Shown here in pieces: positions 1-12,160 of a stretch of 64,000 bases of DNA. Each line of letters starts with the position of its first letter. Position 1 is the stretch's first letter. A program made the position numbers and the translations under genes. The notes under the pieces are model-generated. The model saw only the letters and a program-made list of their open reading frames with translations. It was not told the DNA's origin and ran no database searches. This stretch comes from Calocera cornea HHB12733 (Eukaryota; Basidiomycota; Dacrymycetes; Dacrymycetales; Dacrymycetaceae): assembly GCA_001632435.1 (NCBI GenBank), contig KV423924.1, forward strand, positions 124,001 to 188,000. The letters run 5' to 3'.

Positions 1-544
1 AACAGTCCATCAAAAATGGGGCAGTCATCAACTCCGACCTGGTCTGTGAATTGCGTCAATACGAAAGACACCGCGATGCTGGCTTCGAAATGCACATTTT
101 CCTTGCTCCTTCACGAACTGGTGTGCGGTGTTTGGCGACGCTTTCGCCAAGAATTCGATATAGTCGTCCGTATGGAATTGTGTCATCTCCCGCTTCGTGG
201 CTGGTTTTGCGCGCTGGGGAACGCATGAGGGCCACCGGAGACATGGCCACTCGCCACCAAACTCACAAAGATCTCCATGCGCTTGTACAGGCCATAATTC
301 ATGACCAAAGCGTGACACATTTTTATGCGCGTTGGTTTCATGCTATCATCGAGCACGTCAAGATCACTGCCCAAGTCGGCAGAGAAAAATAAACGTACGG
401 ATGGCTCGGGCCATAGTGAAAGCCGCCGATGTCAGCATCAAAGAAGTAACACTGTCAACAGTTGGTCACGTCTAGCTCTTTCTCAACACAGGAATGCTAC
501 CATACCACGCGTTTACGCGTTGGGGCCGTGATAGAAACAGACAT
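1..544 (-). CDS. Class I histone deacetylase (RPD3/HOS2-like), 5' part only
   Basis: Zn-dependent lysine deacetylase of nuclear corepressor complexes; only the first ~109 residues lie in the window and the gene runs off the left edge. The ATG is at 544-542. Exons read 544-506, 451-399, 342-267, 213-96 and 43-1, joined by four 52-56 nt GT-AG introns with phases that match. Spliced protein shows the class I N-terminal landmarks in order: FFDADIG, HYGPSHP, MKPTRIKM, LVMNYGLYKRME, KREMTQFHTDDYIEFL and DDCPIFDG. The active-site His and Asp lie beyond the window. The gene is transcribed away from the Argonaute gene, whose start lies 160-390 bp off. Rpd3 and Hos2 types cannot be told apart from this fragment. 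Confidence 0.9.
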
Positions 545-934
545 ATCGAAAAAGGAAAGCGCCGTCGATCGTCGTCTCCGGAGATGTTTGATTGCCGAAC
601 ACGGCAGAAAGGAGAACGAGAAGAGTCCGAGTGCCGCGAGCGCCCTTTGGCCCTGAAAGTCAATGCGCGACGGAAGCAATCGGCACGCGAGGACAACTTC
701 TAAATGATCCCGCGAAGTTTCCCATATAAGGTGACTGTTGCAGCGCTGGCACTTTTCCATCACAACCCTTCCCCCTTCTTCTATCGGGACCCGCAGTTGC
801 CAGCATACACCTCGTTGGCAACCCCCGTTTGTCTCCTCGCCCTCCTCTGTACGGTTTCCCACATACCTTTCCTGGTCAACGGTTGTGGCACATCATTACT
901 CCCACCTCCCGGCACCGAAACACGTGTTCCAGAC
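545..934. promoter_or_regulatory. Shared divergent promoter region between HDAC and Argonaute
   Basis: This short gap separates two head-to-head starts. A pyrimidine-rich stretch lies around 765-930, as expected for a leader of the rightward gene. An in-frame upstream ATG for Argonaute exists at 704, but the peptide from 704 to 934 does not look like a conserved protein. No clear TATA box is visible. Confidence 0.4.
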
Positions 935-3900
935 ATGGTAAGTGGCCTGATTGGCGAGATCAGATTCTGCAATCTCACAAGATTTTCTGTGGCAGTCGCG
1001 TCCCGGTGGCGTGCGCGAGATCGTCGTATATGCTAACTACCTCCCCCTCTCGACCCCGTTCCCTACAAAGCAACTGTACCAATACGATGTCGGTACGTCA
1101 TCAAATTCAGCTCGCTCGGCACGTTCTCACTTTTCTGGGGGCAGTCATACATCCCGAGATCAAAGGGCGCGTTATAGAACGTCAGCGTGAGATCATTGAT
1201 CGACTCCAGACACACGTCGCGGCCCAGTTATTTGCGAGAGGAAGGGCCGTCTACGATGGCCGCTCGATCCTGATCAGTACCTATGAGCTTCCCTTTGGAG
1301 ACGGAGCACCAACAGTATGACTGTTGGCAGATCTCACCGTCTGATACTGACTGCTAGGGCAGATACCTGTCAACATGTCCAATCGCCCCGATCCTGCCAG
1401 ACCCAATCGAGGAGTGTACAAGGTTACACTGACTCTGGTTAAAACGCTTGACCCAAGGTGCGCCATACTGTATACTATAACCCAAGTATCCCCAAATAAC
1501 GCGTCGATAGACGCCTGATTGAGTATTGCAACCCAACCACCGATCGCAGTGTTGTCAACCTTCCCGATGCCATCGACATGCTAAATGCCCTGAACCTGAT
1601 ATTCCGACAGGCGCCTATGCAGCGAGTAACAACAACTTCTTTTCCCACACTGTCTGACGCTTGGCCATTAGGAAGTTGCCACATACAGCTAAATCCTACT
1701 TTCTGCCACAACAGCAACGCGAGGTCAGCAAGGATATCTCCCTCTTCCTCGGCCTTTTCCAGTAAGTCTAGACACTCCCTGACATCCGTGAGAGAGTGAC
1801 CGTAAAACCCTATCCAGATCCGTACGGCCCGCTATGAATAGATTGTTTGTGAACGTGAACTTGACGGCTGGAAAATTGCAAGTCTTTCCTGATTCTAAAT
1901 AAGGAAAGTGCAGGCTCATGAGGTCTCGCAGCTGGAATCCACGGCCTGTCATGGATGTGGTCATGGAATTCTTCCAGGCGAGAGATGTTCGGAGGCTCAG
2001 CAATATGAGTCCAAGAGAGCTGAGAGACGTGACCAAGTACTTGCATGGAGTGAAGGTTGTGTCCAATCATCGGAAAGAGCCATCTCCTCCTCGGGGTATA
2101 ATGGCTATCATCCGCGAAGGAGCCGACACCTATCAGCTGGATGACACTGGAGAGACGGTCCTGGTGAGCAAACCAACACGTTTCAGCCAGGGGACAACTA
2201 AGTTCTCCCAGGATTACTTCTGGAGAGTGTATCAGTACCAGCTGAAGTTCCCCTCTGCGTGCTGTGTCCGGATATCTGCGAAAGTGGTATTCCCACTCGA
2301 GACTTGCGTAATTGTCCCGAATCAATTCTACAAGCATGAACTGGGACCCCAATTCCGAGACGCTATGCTGAACTTTACTTCCCGCCGTCCTGAGGAACGA
2401 CTTGCTGCTATTATGAACAATGTACACGAGCTGGGCTATGCCGAATCTGATTATATGCGAACGGCTGGGTTGGGAGTTACTATGCAACCGATAAAGCTAA
2501 AGGCCTCGGTCATACCTAGTCCTCAAGTCATGTATGCAAACAACCGAACTGCTGTGCGTCCTTCCTTTCATAGTAGCCGAGCTACGGAGATTCACACCTG
2601 ACACTGCCTCCCAGCGCATTGACAACGGCGGCTGGAACACCAGGGACGATGTCTTCTGGAGACCCGCAAGCTTCCGTTCTTGGGTGTGGATGTCTACCGC
2701 ACAGGACCGGCAGTTCTCCTTTCAACAAATCTCGAGGGTCCGCGACATGCTTTCTGATGCGATGCGCCGTCGAGGAATGAGTATGGCTCGTTCTCTCGTA
2801 TCCCTCAAGCCGAACGCTAAAAACAGTCTACAGAGATCCCGCTGGAACCTGCGCCCATCTTCCAGGTCAACGGCCAAGCATTAGAGAGAGTATGTACTCC
2901 TTTCTTTTGGATATTCCACTCTCATCCCGTCATCAGGAGCTTCGTAGAATCTACCAGGAAGCGCAACAGCGACTGGGCGGCTTAGACTGCATTGTTCTTA
3001 TTACAGATCGTTCCTCCGACCTATAGTAAGACGAGAGTCCGTTCCGGTGTACCCTCTTCTGATCCAATGACAGCTACACTCTTAAACACTTCGGAGACGT
3101 ACAAGTTGGAGTGGCTACTCAGGTATTAATCTGAGAAACATCGTTCCACTCGTGACTGAAAGGCGTCAAGCATCTGGACTTCCGGAAGTTGGCGAAAGTA
3201 AACGATCAGATGTGTGCCAACATTGCTATGAAGTGAGCTCTTGTCCGGTCCGCTTATATATCTGTGAACTGACATGCTTCGCAGAGTGAGTGATCTCGTG
3301 TTAGGAGGTATGGCAACGCTGACTCCGTATCGCCAAGCTCAACCCTAAACTGGGAGGCATGAATCACGTCCCATCCAAAGCATCTGCAGGGTGGCTCAAC
3401 GAAGCCCCGACCATGATCTTCGGCGAGTCCACCCTGCCCTATGTCTGGATAAGTTCTGACGGACAGCAGGCGCTGATACCAGTCATCCTGGACCAGAGGA
3501 TCGTGAAAAGCCCACGATTGCAGCCGTAGTGTCGAGCGTTGACGAAACGGGAACGAGGTACAGGGCGACGGTCGGAGTTCAACCAAGCCGTGTGGAGATT
3601 ATCGGAGACCTCAAACAGATGGTGGTCGTGCGTGCCTTGCCTTGCCTGACTTCTTTGATGTGATTGAACAGGAATGCAGAACGCAATCAAGGCCTTCCAG
3701 GGCTATCAAGCGTCGGTAGAGAAGCGTCTGAATGTTGTTCCAACCCGCGTTCTATTCTACAGGTAAGCGTGACAGCACAAATTACAGTTTCTCACGAGAG
3801 CTTACCATCCATCTGCAGAGATGGTGTCGGTGAAGGCCAGTTTCAGGAAGTATGCGATCAAGAAGTTGTTGCAGTCAAAAGTGAGGAATTACCATTGTCT

Positions 3901-4742
3901 TTTCCGCATGCCTTTTGCTAACTTGAGTTTTCTTCAGACGCCTTCGAGTCGCTGAACATGAAACCTCCCAGAGTTACGTTTGTCGTTGTTGGCAAACGGC
4001 ATCATACCCGTTTCTTCCCAGTAGAGAAGAGGGACGCTGATCGTTCTGGTGAGCCCATTACTAAGCTGACAATCGTCCAAACTAACTTTCGGCCAGGAAA
4101 TGCCCCATCCGGCCTGATTGTGGACCAGTAAGTAGCCTCGAGATTAAAAGGATGTTGACTGATGCCGTGATGTCCCTCACCAGTGACATCGTCCACCCAG
4201 CTTAGTACGATATTCGGCCAATCATCGTGCTCTAGCGCTCACCTATTATTCAGCCCCAACTGGTTCCTCCTCAGTCAAGGTGGCCTGAAAGGCACCTCTC
4301 GACCAATGCACGCTTGTATCATGAAGGATGAAAACAACTTCCGTCTCCAAGCGTAAGTCCCGGAGGAGGGGGCTTCATGTCCTATCGATCTCATGAATAG
4401 CGCAGACTACAATCGCTCACCTATACACTTACGCACAACTTTGCTCGTGCAACTCGCGCTGTTTCGATTCCCTCTCCGATCTACTACGCTCACGCAAGTC
4501 GGTTTCTCTATGAGCTTGGAATGATTCGCTGATATGAACTTGAAGATTGCAAGTGGTCGACGTGCTATCCACTTCAAAGCCCTCAATGATGGTAGCAGCA
4601 CCATATCCTCCGCAGACATGACCTATGCAGACTATGAAAGAGCCTGGCAAGGGATCCATGCCAATCTCGAGAATGTAAGCTAAACCAATATATACATATG
4701 TCTCCCGCTCATCCCCTGGTGTAGAAACAATACTTCATGTAA
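935..4742 (+). CDS. Argonaute protein with complete PIWI catalytic tetrad
   Basis: Small-RNA-guided effector of RNA silencing, about 864 residues. Domain order: N domain ([17 protein letters not shown]), L1 ([20 protein letters not shown]), PAZ about 217-345, MID ([13 protein letters not shown]), PIWI ([37 protein letters not shown]) and the usual C-terminal YFM. The slicer residues D~596, E in VEIIGDL, D~679 and H~816 are all present. About 24 introns of 36-61 nt are needed; four read as GC-AG (1622-1671, 1878-1913, 3423-3469, 4494-4545). Two introns flank a single-nucleotide exon at 3285. One join, across 3123-3162, is out of frame by one base, so a sequencing error, odd splice site or mutation is possible. 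The start is uncertain: ATG 935 sits directly before intron 1, and 704 is an in-frame alternative. Confidence 0.88.
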
Positions 4743-5140
4743 GACCTAAGCTGGGAGTTTGTCTTGCTTTGAAAGCGAGGGCAAGCTTCCGGCTTAGGTC
4801 CCCCTTGCTGGTCCACCTGGAGGATGATGAGACTGATGGATATCAACGGATGTCGATGGATTCCCAGCCTTCTCTTTGCTTCCACCCCATGATAACATGC
4901 CCCCGTGCTTCCTATCCCGTGCAAATGCACGCAATGATGATCACTGTTGTTGCTACACTCACACATACAAATGAATGAATTGCTGTTGTTGTCCTATTAT
5001 ACAATGCTCATGGTATCACTCGGAGAGAAGAGCACCACAAAAAAACCCTCTTGCATCGCGTAAAACCGGATATTTGCCGTACACGCCCACTTCCAACGGC
5101 GGATGGACCGCGCCCTAGCTCGGCCCAACCGTCGCGACGC
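4743..5140. other. Convergent intergenic spacer
   Basis: This ~400 bp gap lies between the Argonaute stop and the MED6 stop, so both 3' ends face each other. No further coding signal is seen. Confidence 0.6.
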
Positions 5141-6136
5141 CTACGGAGCGTCAGTCAGCATCAGTTCCTCCCTGAGCGGGCTTTCCGCCCACGGCTCCCG
5201 CTCAACGCCAGACGCACGAGATTTCCGCCTCCGCTTCGCCTTCCCTCCCGTGGCATGCCGTTTCCCACCCGTAGGGGCGGGCGTCGCGCTCTCCCGCTCG
5301 CGCGTCATGCCGCGCTCCCGGACGGCGCTGCCCGGCTCGTCCGCCGCTAAGGGCTCGTCGATCTCCTCGTCGGGTGTGACGAGTGCCGAGTCCCGCGCTG
5401 CGGCCGCCGCGGTCGCGTAGGACGAGGCGGTCATGAAGGCGTTCCACATCGGCAGGACCTCGTGCTCCTTCTTGTCCCCCGCTGCCGCAGCTCGAGCGTC
5501 CCGCGAGGGCGCTTCGCCCTCTTCTGGCACCAGACTGCCAGCTCGACTTCGTGCGAGCTGCCGACTGGGATCTCGAGGCGGCGCAACGGGCCAGGAGGTA
5601 CCCACGCGCGGGTTGTACGCGGGCTTGTGCTCGCGCAGGGTCTCGAGGGAGCTGCGCAGATAGTGCAGGGAAGTGGACAGGGAGGTGGATAGGACGGAGT
5701 AGAGGGATGGGGAGGGGTAAATGGTTGCATTGAGAATGAAGTAGGAGGCTAGTGGTCGGACTGTGATTACCAGAATCAAGCACATTTAGCAAAATTCCAG
5801 GACAAATGTTGGCATGTGCTCACCTTCGTCAGGCGAAAGTCGCTCCCGCTTCTGGATGATCCACAAGCCCGGCGGACGCCCATGCACAACGGCAAACTCG
5901 ACCCCAGTAAACTTCCTCAGCTCGCTCTCCTCGTCAATCGTGCTCATACCATCCGGGCCGAGCGTATGCTGCGTCTGCATGCGCAGGACTTGGTTCGTAC
6001 TCTGCTTGTCCCAGAAGATGGAGAGTGAGAAGTAGTCGAGCGCCTTTTGGGCATGGGTGAGCGGGCCGAATGCGGCGATCCATTCTGCGAAGAGCCATGA
6101 TGTGGTAGACAGGTCGTCCTCGTTGGGAGTCGACAT
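5141..6136 (-). CDS. MED6: Mediator complex subunit 6
   Basis: Head-module subunit of the Mediator coactivator, which links activators to RNA polymerase II. Two exons (6136-5824 and 5760-5141) flank a 63 nt intron (5823-5761, GTGAGC to ACAG) and give 310 residues. The family core is clear: ALDYFSLSIFWDKQS, NQVLRMQ, FTGVEFAVVHGRPPGLWIIQK, LSPDE and, after the splice, SYFILNATIYPSPSLYSVLS. The C-terminal half is low-complexity with basic runs (KRRRKSR), as is common in fungal MED6. The gene is transcribed away from PSF2, with ~245 bp between starts. Confidence 0.93.
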
Positions 6137-6381
6137 TGTGGATGGTAAGGAATATCGACCGGTGCGATGGCAGCCAAGATGAGGGCGAGGAGACGACTTT
6201 CAGTTGACGCCCTCAAGCAACGGCCCTGAGCTCGAGTGGCTATGCAGAAGCGCCCGCCGTCGACGCGTCGTGGGCGCGTGTGGGTCGCGCCTGACATTTC
6301 ACGAGCTCACCAAAACCCTCTCACTGCAGCAGCACCAACCCTTTCCACTAGCCTGTCATTTCTTCTCAGTTATTTCTTGGC

Positions 6382-7217
6382 ATGGCACTCCCTGCGAACC
6401 TGATGCGGTCACCCCTACCCGCAGAGCTAGAGTTCATCGCTCTCCAGCAAACGGACATCCTCATCCGACCCCACTTCTCCATGGGCAAGATCAGGCTACT
6501 CTCGGTGCGTCCCACTCCTACACCATCTCCCCAACCCCGTTCGTTAACTCACATACGGCGATCAGGGATCCTACGGCCCCTTTCGTGCAACAGCAAACAT
6601 CGAAGTCCCCCTCTGGGTGGGGAAGTACATGAAGCAGCAAGGGAAATGCAGTCTCATCCCGCCCGTATGGCTGAGTGTCGGTGCGCTCTCATCCTCCTTC
6701 CTCTTCTGCCCTGTCTCTGACCTGTAGTCCGGTGCAGAGTGGCTCGAGGAGAAGCTGAGGCAGGAGATCAGCCGGCCGGAGGAATTCGCCCCCCTCCCGT
6801 TTCGGTTCGCGGAGATCGCGAAGGTGTTCTTGGATATGTGCGCACTTCCTGCTTCTGTCTCTCTCCACCCCTAGGTCTGACAGCGGTGTGATCACAGAGC
6901 AGCGGATGACGTCCCCTCACCCGAACGCGTGCGCTCATTGCTAAAAGACCTACGCGAAGTCCGACAAGCAAAGACGCGCAAGGGTCTCGCCCTGCTTGAC
7001 GAGATGGAACTACGAGTGCGTCCTCCCCCATCCACACTGTCTCTGGCCACTGCTGATACCCGGATAGATGACAGGACTGGGATCGATGGAGATCAACGAG
7101 CTGCGGCCGTTCCTCACGCGCGCGATGGGCGTCATGCGCGTGCTAGCGAGCGAGCCTGAGGTTCCTGCGAGCACAGCGGACAACACGTTCGTCACGTCGA
7201 TGGACGATGGTTGGTAG
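6382..7217 (+). CDS. PSF2: GINS complex subunit Psf2
   Basis: Subunit of the GINS tetramer, part of the Cdc45-Mcm2-7-GINS replicative helicase. Five exons (6382-6504, 6566-6676, 6728-6837, 6898-7015, 7068-7217) give 203 residues, the normal length. Landmarks: start MALPANLMRSPLPAELEFIA, FSMGKIRLLSGSYGPFRA, VPLWVGKYMKQQGKC, PPVWLS, PLPFRFAEIAKVFLD, LLKDLREVRQAKTRKGL and SMEINELRPFLTRAMGVM. All phases agree. The donor of intron 2 (GTCGGT at 6677) is weak but is the one that keeps frame. Confidence 0.95.
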
Positions 7218-7511
7218 CCCAGCGGGGGAAGTCTGTAACGATCATGGACCGTGGAACAAGGGGATGTAGGAGTCATTCGTGTAGGCTACACTGCAACAAT
7301 GTAGCCAGTATCGTATCGAAAGGGAATACTATGCACCTTGCCCGCTAGGCAAGGCGCGCAAGTCCGTGCAGGTTATACCAGCCATACAAGTATGCGAGGA
7401 GAGAGCGAATAACAGTAAGCTTGTCCGTGTATGAAGTCAAAGCAAAGCAAGGTAGAGTAGATCGAAACGTTACGAAATCGGGATAAAAGGAACGAAACTA
7501 GTCCGGGAGGA
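7218..7511. other. Convergent spacer
   Basis: Short gap between the PSF2 stop and the rhomboid stop. It is AT-richer than the flanking genes and shows no gene. Confidence 0.5.
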
Positions 7512-9359
7512 TCAGAAGGCGGTGTTGCCGGTTGTTAAACCAGTGCCTTGGCAGTAGTTGTTGGCGCTCGTTGGTATACAGCTGAGGTATCTGCACCACG
7601 GGCAGCTGGCGGCGGGGTCGGCGGTGTAGAAATTTCGGATCAGGACGACGAAGAGCACGATGATCAGTGGGATGGCGATTATCCGGAAGATCCAAACAAT
7701 GATCATATGTCTTCGCGTCCTGGAGATCACAGGGAAGAGGACGATGCACGTCAGTAGCCCCATCAGGAAGCCGCCGAGATGGGCGAAGTTGTCCACTCCT
7801 GGGATGTATCCCAGGCCAACACCCACGATCAACTCGATGATGAGGAGAACGAGCTGTGATAGTAGCGAGTCAGAAGGCGTCGTTCAGCTGATAGTAAGGG
7901 TACGCACATTTCGTCCTGGATGATCCTCCAATCCCCAATGCGTCAGGAGATCAACCCACTGAGCAGCGACACAACCGAAGATAGCGCCGGAAGCGCCCAT
8001 GGATGTCAACCCAATTAGGGCGAAATTTCCGCCTAACACGTTGCCGAATATTCCGGATGCGAAGTAGATGATGAGGAAGGCTGTTGAGCCGACCTGTCGT
8101 TCAACCTGTTCCAATTCTTAGCGCTGCAGGCCATCTCCCGATGACGGCCGACTTACGTAACTGCACAAGAAGGCCTGCGCGACCATATTGAGGAGGATGT
8201 GGACAATGCCGACGTGGAGGAAGACGGGAAGGATGAACCTGAACCACTGGTTGGGCACATCGTCCGCCCCAAATCCGCCGAATCCGCATACGGTAGCCAG
8301 CGGGCACAGGATATCGGCAGGGTTTGCGGTGTCGTTCATGCAGGCCAGTTGTGTCGTGGGGGGGATCTGTGGCGAGTCCTTCATACATGGCACATATCGT
8401 GCACCGACGTTAATAAGAGTCGAGCCTCCAGGACCGAGCATATAATTGACGGTAGGCTGCGACGACGTCAGTCCGGATTGCAGGAGTTGACAAAATTATG
8501 CGCACATGGAATGATATAGCTGTCCCTTGGAAGTGGGCATTCAGAACAAGCTCCCAGATGAACGCGCCGATCATAGCAATGGTGAGAATAGGAACGAGTA
8601 TCGGCCATCGTTGACGCATTACGCCCATTCGACGGTTCTCTATGCGCTGCTCGATCGGGTATCGCAGCTCATCGCCTCGCATGTAGTTCGTGAAACGACC
8701 GAACGGTCCCTTGTTGACTGGCGGTATAGGATCGGCATAGTCTAAGGGTTGGTAGAGAGGATAGGAGGACTCGCGTGAGTCTTGCTTGTATGCCATGGAG
8801 GGAATGGAGAGAGATGCGAACCAATTGCTGTCAGACCGTGCTGCGACTCTCGGTTTGGGTTATACCCCCATGGCTGTGCGTCTGCGACACCTTCGTCACT
8901 CAAGTCCTCCTTCCGCTGATCCCCCTGCTTCAGATCCCTCGTCGAGTAATAGTTGAAGTTCTCGTCGTAGTACGTCAGTGTGTTTGAGGCGCCGTCGTTG
9001 AAAGGGTACAGGGAGCTCCTTCCTCCTGCACTCGGCTTGCGCCCTCTTGGTGATGCTGGGGTCGATGAGGCGCCGGCCAAGGGTTCCTCCTCACTCCTCG
9101 TCCGCGCGTGAGGTGGAGTCTCGCCTGAGCGATACTGGGAGATGATCGCCTGTGCCTTCGTCTGACCGTCCTCTCCATAGGGATCCTCGTACTGAGCAGT
9201 TATTCCCGACTGGAGCGTTTGCGGGTAACTGAGAGTCGTCGCTGCATCAGCGCTCCGCCTCGCCTGCGCCATCCTCTCCTCCTTGCGTTCCTCCTCATCG
9301 TCGTTGAACCTGACGGGCTGCTGGTATGGCTGCTGGTATACGTCCTGGTATGATGACAT
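7512..9359 (-). CDS. Rhomboid-family intramembrane serine protease
   Basis: Polytopic protease that cleaves membrane-embedded substrates. The catalytic serine is in GASGAIFG and the partner histidine in FAHLGG; HVGIVHILLNMVAQ is the usual HxxxxHxxxN helix. Three phase-0 introns are clear (8505-8457, 8156-8106, 7907-7854). The C-terminus is Cys-rich (CPWCRYLSC). A hydrophilic ~180-residue N-terminal exon begins with MSSYQDVYQQPYQQP at 9359. Its junction to the membrane part near 8770-8850 could not be resolved with canonical sites. Translation may instead start at 8796 (MAYKQDSRESSYPL). Confidence 0.87.
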
Positions 9360-12160
9360 TGCGTTATGGTCGTGAGAGGCAAGCTAATTTGCGGCGGTGA
9401 ATCCGACTCGTGCGGTTTGGGGTATATGGCGGATCATCGCCTCAGCATCGGCTCGGGTATACATTCATAGATAACCTTTTGCGTGGCGAGGTTGCAAGAA
9501 GCAAGTCACTGCCACCACGTATTCAGGCAACGGTTGCGCATGACATCCGCTTCTTTCATCTCCGTAGCTTCTCGTCGACTAATAAGACTCAACCATGAAT
9601 TTCCGCTGACTACCCCTCATTGACAGATAGTCACCTGGATGTAAATCTGTATCTTTGTGGCACTTCACTATGCTTCGGTCCTTAGAGCAGCGATGGATGC
9701 TGGATCTTGCGTACGATGACTGCGACCAGTGGTTGGGTGACATGACTCGTTCCGCTTCGTCTATGTCCGGGCTCTGGTTGCCATCTCCGCGCACATGCAT
9801 CTGGCTACTTCCCAACGCGGCCCCGAATCGAAGCAGATGATCGCTTGGATACATATCCCACTGCTCTATGAGAGGGGATATCGTCTCAATAACGGTATCC
9901 TCTCGACTAATACCTGCTTCCTTGTAACATTCGTGCTTGTTGCCCAGTGGAACGCACGCTCAGGGCTCTCAGACTCCGGTCGAGCAGCTCAAGGAGCGGC
10001 TAAGCCACATTGTTGTCCTCGTTGATGATGTCGACCGTTCTTCCTGTTGCCCTTCATTGTGAAAACGGGAACTGTACAGTTGAGCCTGTCACTTCGTACC
10101 ACGGTCACTTTGTATCACCCCCGGTGTCGTATTGCTCAAGGCATGCAAAATGAATATACATACTGGGATGTCATAGTGTATGCATCAGACCCTCCGGATT
10201 CGCATAATGCATCGCTCCTTGGGAGATTTTCATGGTAAGATGCAAAGTTACGGGTCTGAATATCCAAGGTATCAGAGGCGCTTACAGGCCAAAGTTGTGC
10301 CGCATGTGGTTAATTGGACACGTAATCTAATCATGTCTTGTACTTTTCAGTTGATTGGGGACAGAACTAGCCCTCGCCGTAGCAGTCCGCTGGCCCGCAT
10401 GCCGGTCGGACATTAGAATTAAGCTTATCTCCGACGCAATTGCTTCCGTACCATCTGCCGCTTTGAATCACCTGTCACACTGTGTGATACAAGTGCACAG
10501 GTTCAGCTGTACAAGGTTGGAACGGCCCCTCTCAGTCACATGTATGGGCTCGATGCTAGATGTCCCGATTCATGGGCGCCTGTCGGAATTGTCGAGTCAG
10601 GTCTCAACCGAAGTCTGGTTTGTGGGAGCTATCAACATACAATCGCTGGCTGAAGACGACAAGATCTCTGGCAACTGAGACAGAAGCAGTTGCGACTCGG
10701 ATAAGCTGAACATGCCTCCGCTTGTGTACGTCGCGTGACGTCAACGGGTCCACAGGCACACGGAAGTCGCGTCGGAGTCAAGTTCGGGCAGCCGGCGCGC
10801 AGCAGCAACATTTTCCTTTCGTCCACTACTTACATATCGCTGTACCTGGATTCAATGCCGGATAGATGGTATACAACTCGATTCAACTGCCCGACGATCC
10901 CGGCGGACCGTGGCTGCAAAGCCAGCGCTACCAGCATCTCGGCACATACTTTCGCCAGCGCATCTCACTCGACAGAGCATCCAGCTTCCTCCGCATCTTC
11001 AACGCAGAATCTACCGCTGCAAATATATGCTAATCGTTACTCAAACAAACGAGGCTGTCGTGCTGTGCGTCCGACCGGCGCGTTCTGGGGTGCTGTCGCT
11101 GCCGAACTGGGGTGATGCACATCGCAGGCTCCCTCTTTTCGCGGATCCATTCGCGTGGGCCGTTGACTCGCCGGATCCGCCGAGGCTGTTGCCAGAAATA
11201 TCAGACCGTGGTCCCGAAATAGCTATTTGTGGTGGGTAAGGGATCTCCAGAGCAGCGGGCAGCGGACTACACGGTGCTCCGCCGCTGTCGGAGCGCACCA
11301 TGCCGCGAGGCGGATGACTGGTGGGAGATGGGCGGACGGGCGTATGGTACGCAGCTTGGGATTGCTGCGCGGGGACAACACCGCAGTGGGGAGAAACAAA
11401 GCGGGAATAGCACTTGCTGACTGAACCAACCCAGGAACAGATTACAAGTAGTGTTGACGTAGACTAATAAAGGCAGGGGAGGAGTTGCAACGTGGTGACA
11501 CGCTGTTGGACAGCTATTAATGCATCTTGAGGCGATGTGCGTCAGCTCGCAGCACACGCTGTGCTGTTGTCGCGTCCCAAAATAGCTGAAAAAGAGGTGG
11601 ATGCTGCGCATAAACAGGCGACGGTGAGAAGGGCGTGCGCTGCCGATGACGTTGACGGCGAGACCGTATCAGCGTCAGGGTGCGCGCACCTTCAGCCGGT
11701 GTGGACGACCATATGCGTGTTCGCTGGCATTCCCCGGCTCTCTTCGTCCGACCTAGCGAACACTTTGCCGTGCATCTCGGGACACGCCACGCTCGATGGT
11801 TGATGCAGATGCAGATGCGGGCGGGATAGGCGAGTATGAGCATGCACGGTGGGATGCAAGCACTGGAGATGCGCCGGACTCGATCGGGTGCCGCACCTTC
11901 CTTTTACCCTCGCCGTCTTCTCTCCACCTCGCCCCCTCCTCGCTCTCCCACTCTTCTCGCTTGAGCTCCCGCTGGACTGCCAGGCTCTGCTAGCGCACCC
12001 TCTTTTTCCTCTATCTACCCGCTAGCGACGGTCTCGTGGTCTATTCATCTCCCTCTTTGTACACGCCCATCGCCTGCCAGCTTCAGCGCGACCCGTCTAC
12101 AACGTCGCTCCCTCTCCCCCAAACACCTGAGCAGGCTCTGTCTCCTCACTGTGTACAACC
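9360..12160. other. 2.8 kb intergenic region, no convincing gene
   Basis: Lower-GC, gene-poor stretch. The only protein-like run is a 55-codon frame from ATG 10866 (VYNSIQLPDDPGGPW...), followed by possible fragments to about 11400 in shifting frames. The last ~250 bp (11890-12160) are strongly pyrimidine-rich and form the leader and promoter of the copper radical oxidase. No RNA gene or mobile element is recognised. Confidence 0.5.
10866..11034 (+). pseudogene. Possible gene remnant
   Basis: ATG-initiated frame of 55 codons with ordinary amino-acid composition (LQSQRYQHLGTYFRQR). It is followed by frame-shifted coding-like runs (DYTVLRRC, DDWWEMGGRAYG) up to about 11420. No intron model joins them cleanly, so it may be a decayed gene or chance. 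The family is not recognised. Confidence 0.2.

Noticed and set aside
9360..12160. Possible RNA genes in the 2.8 kb gap
   Set aside because: No tRNA-like B box with matching arms or rRNA-like sequence could be seen by eye. A covariance-model scan would be needed.
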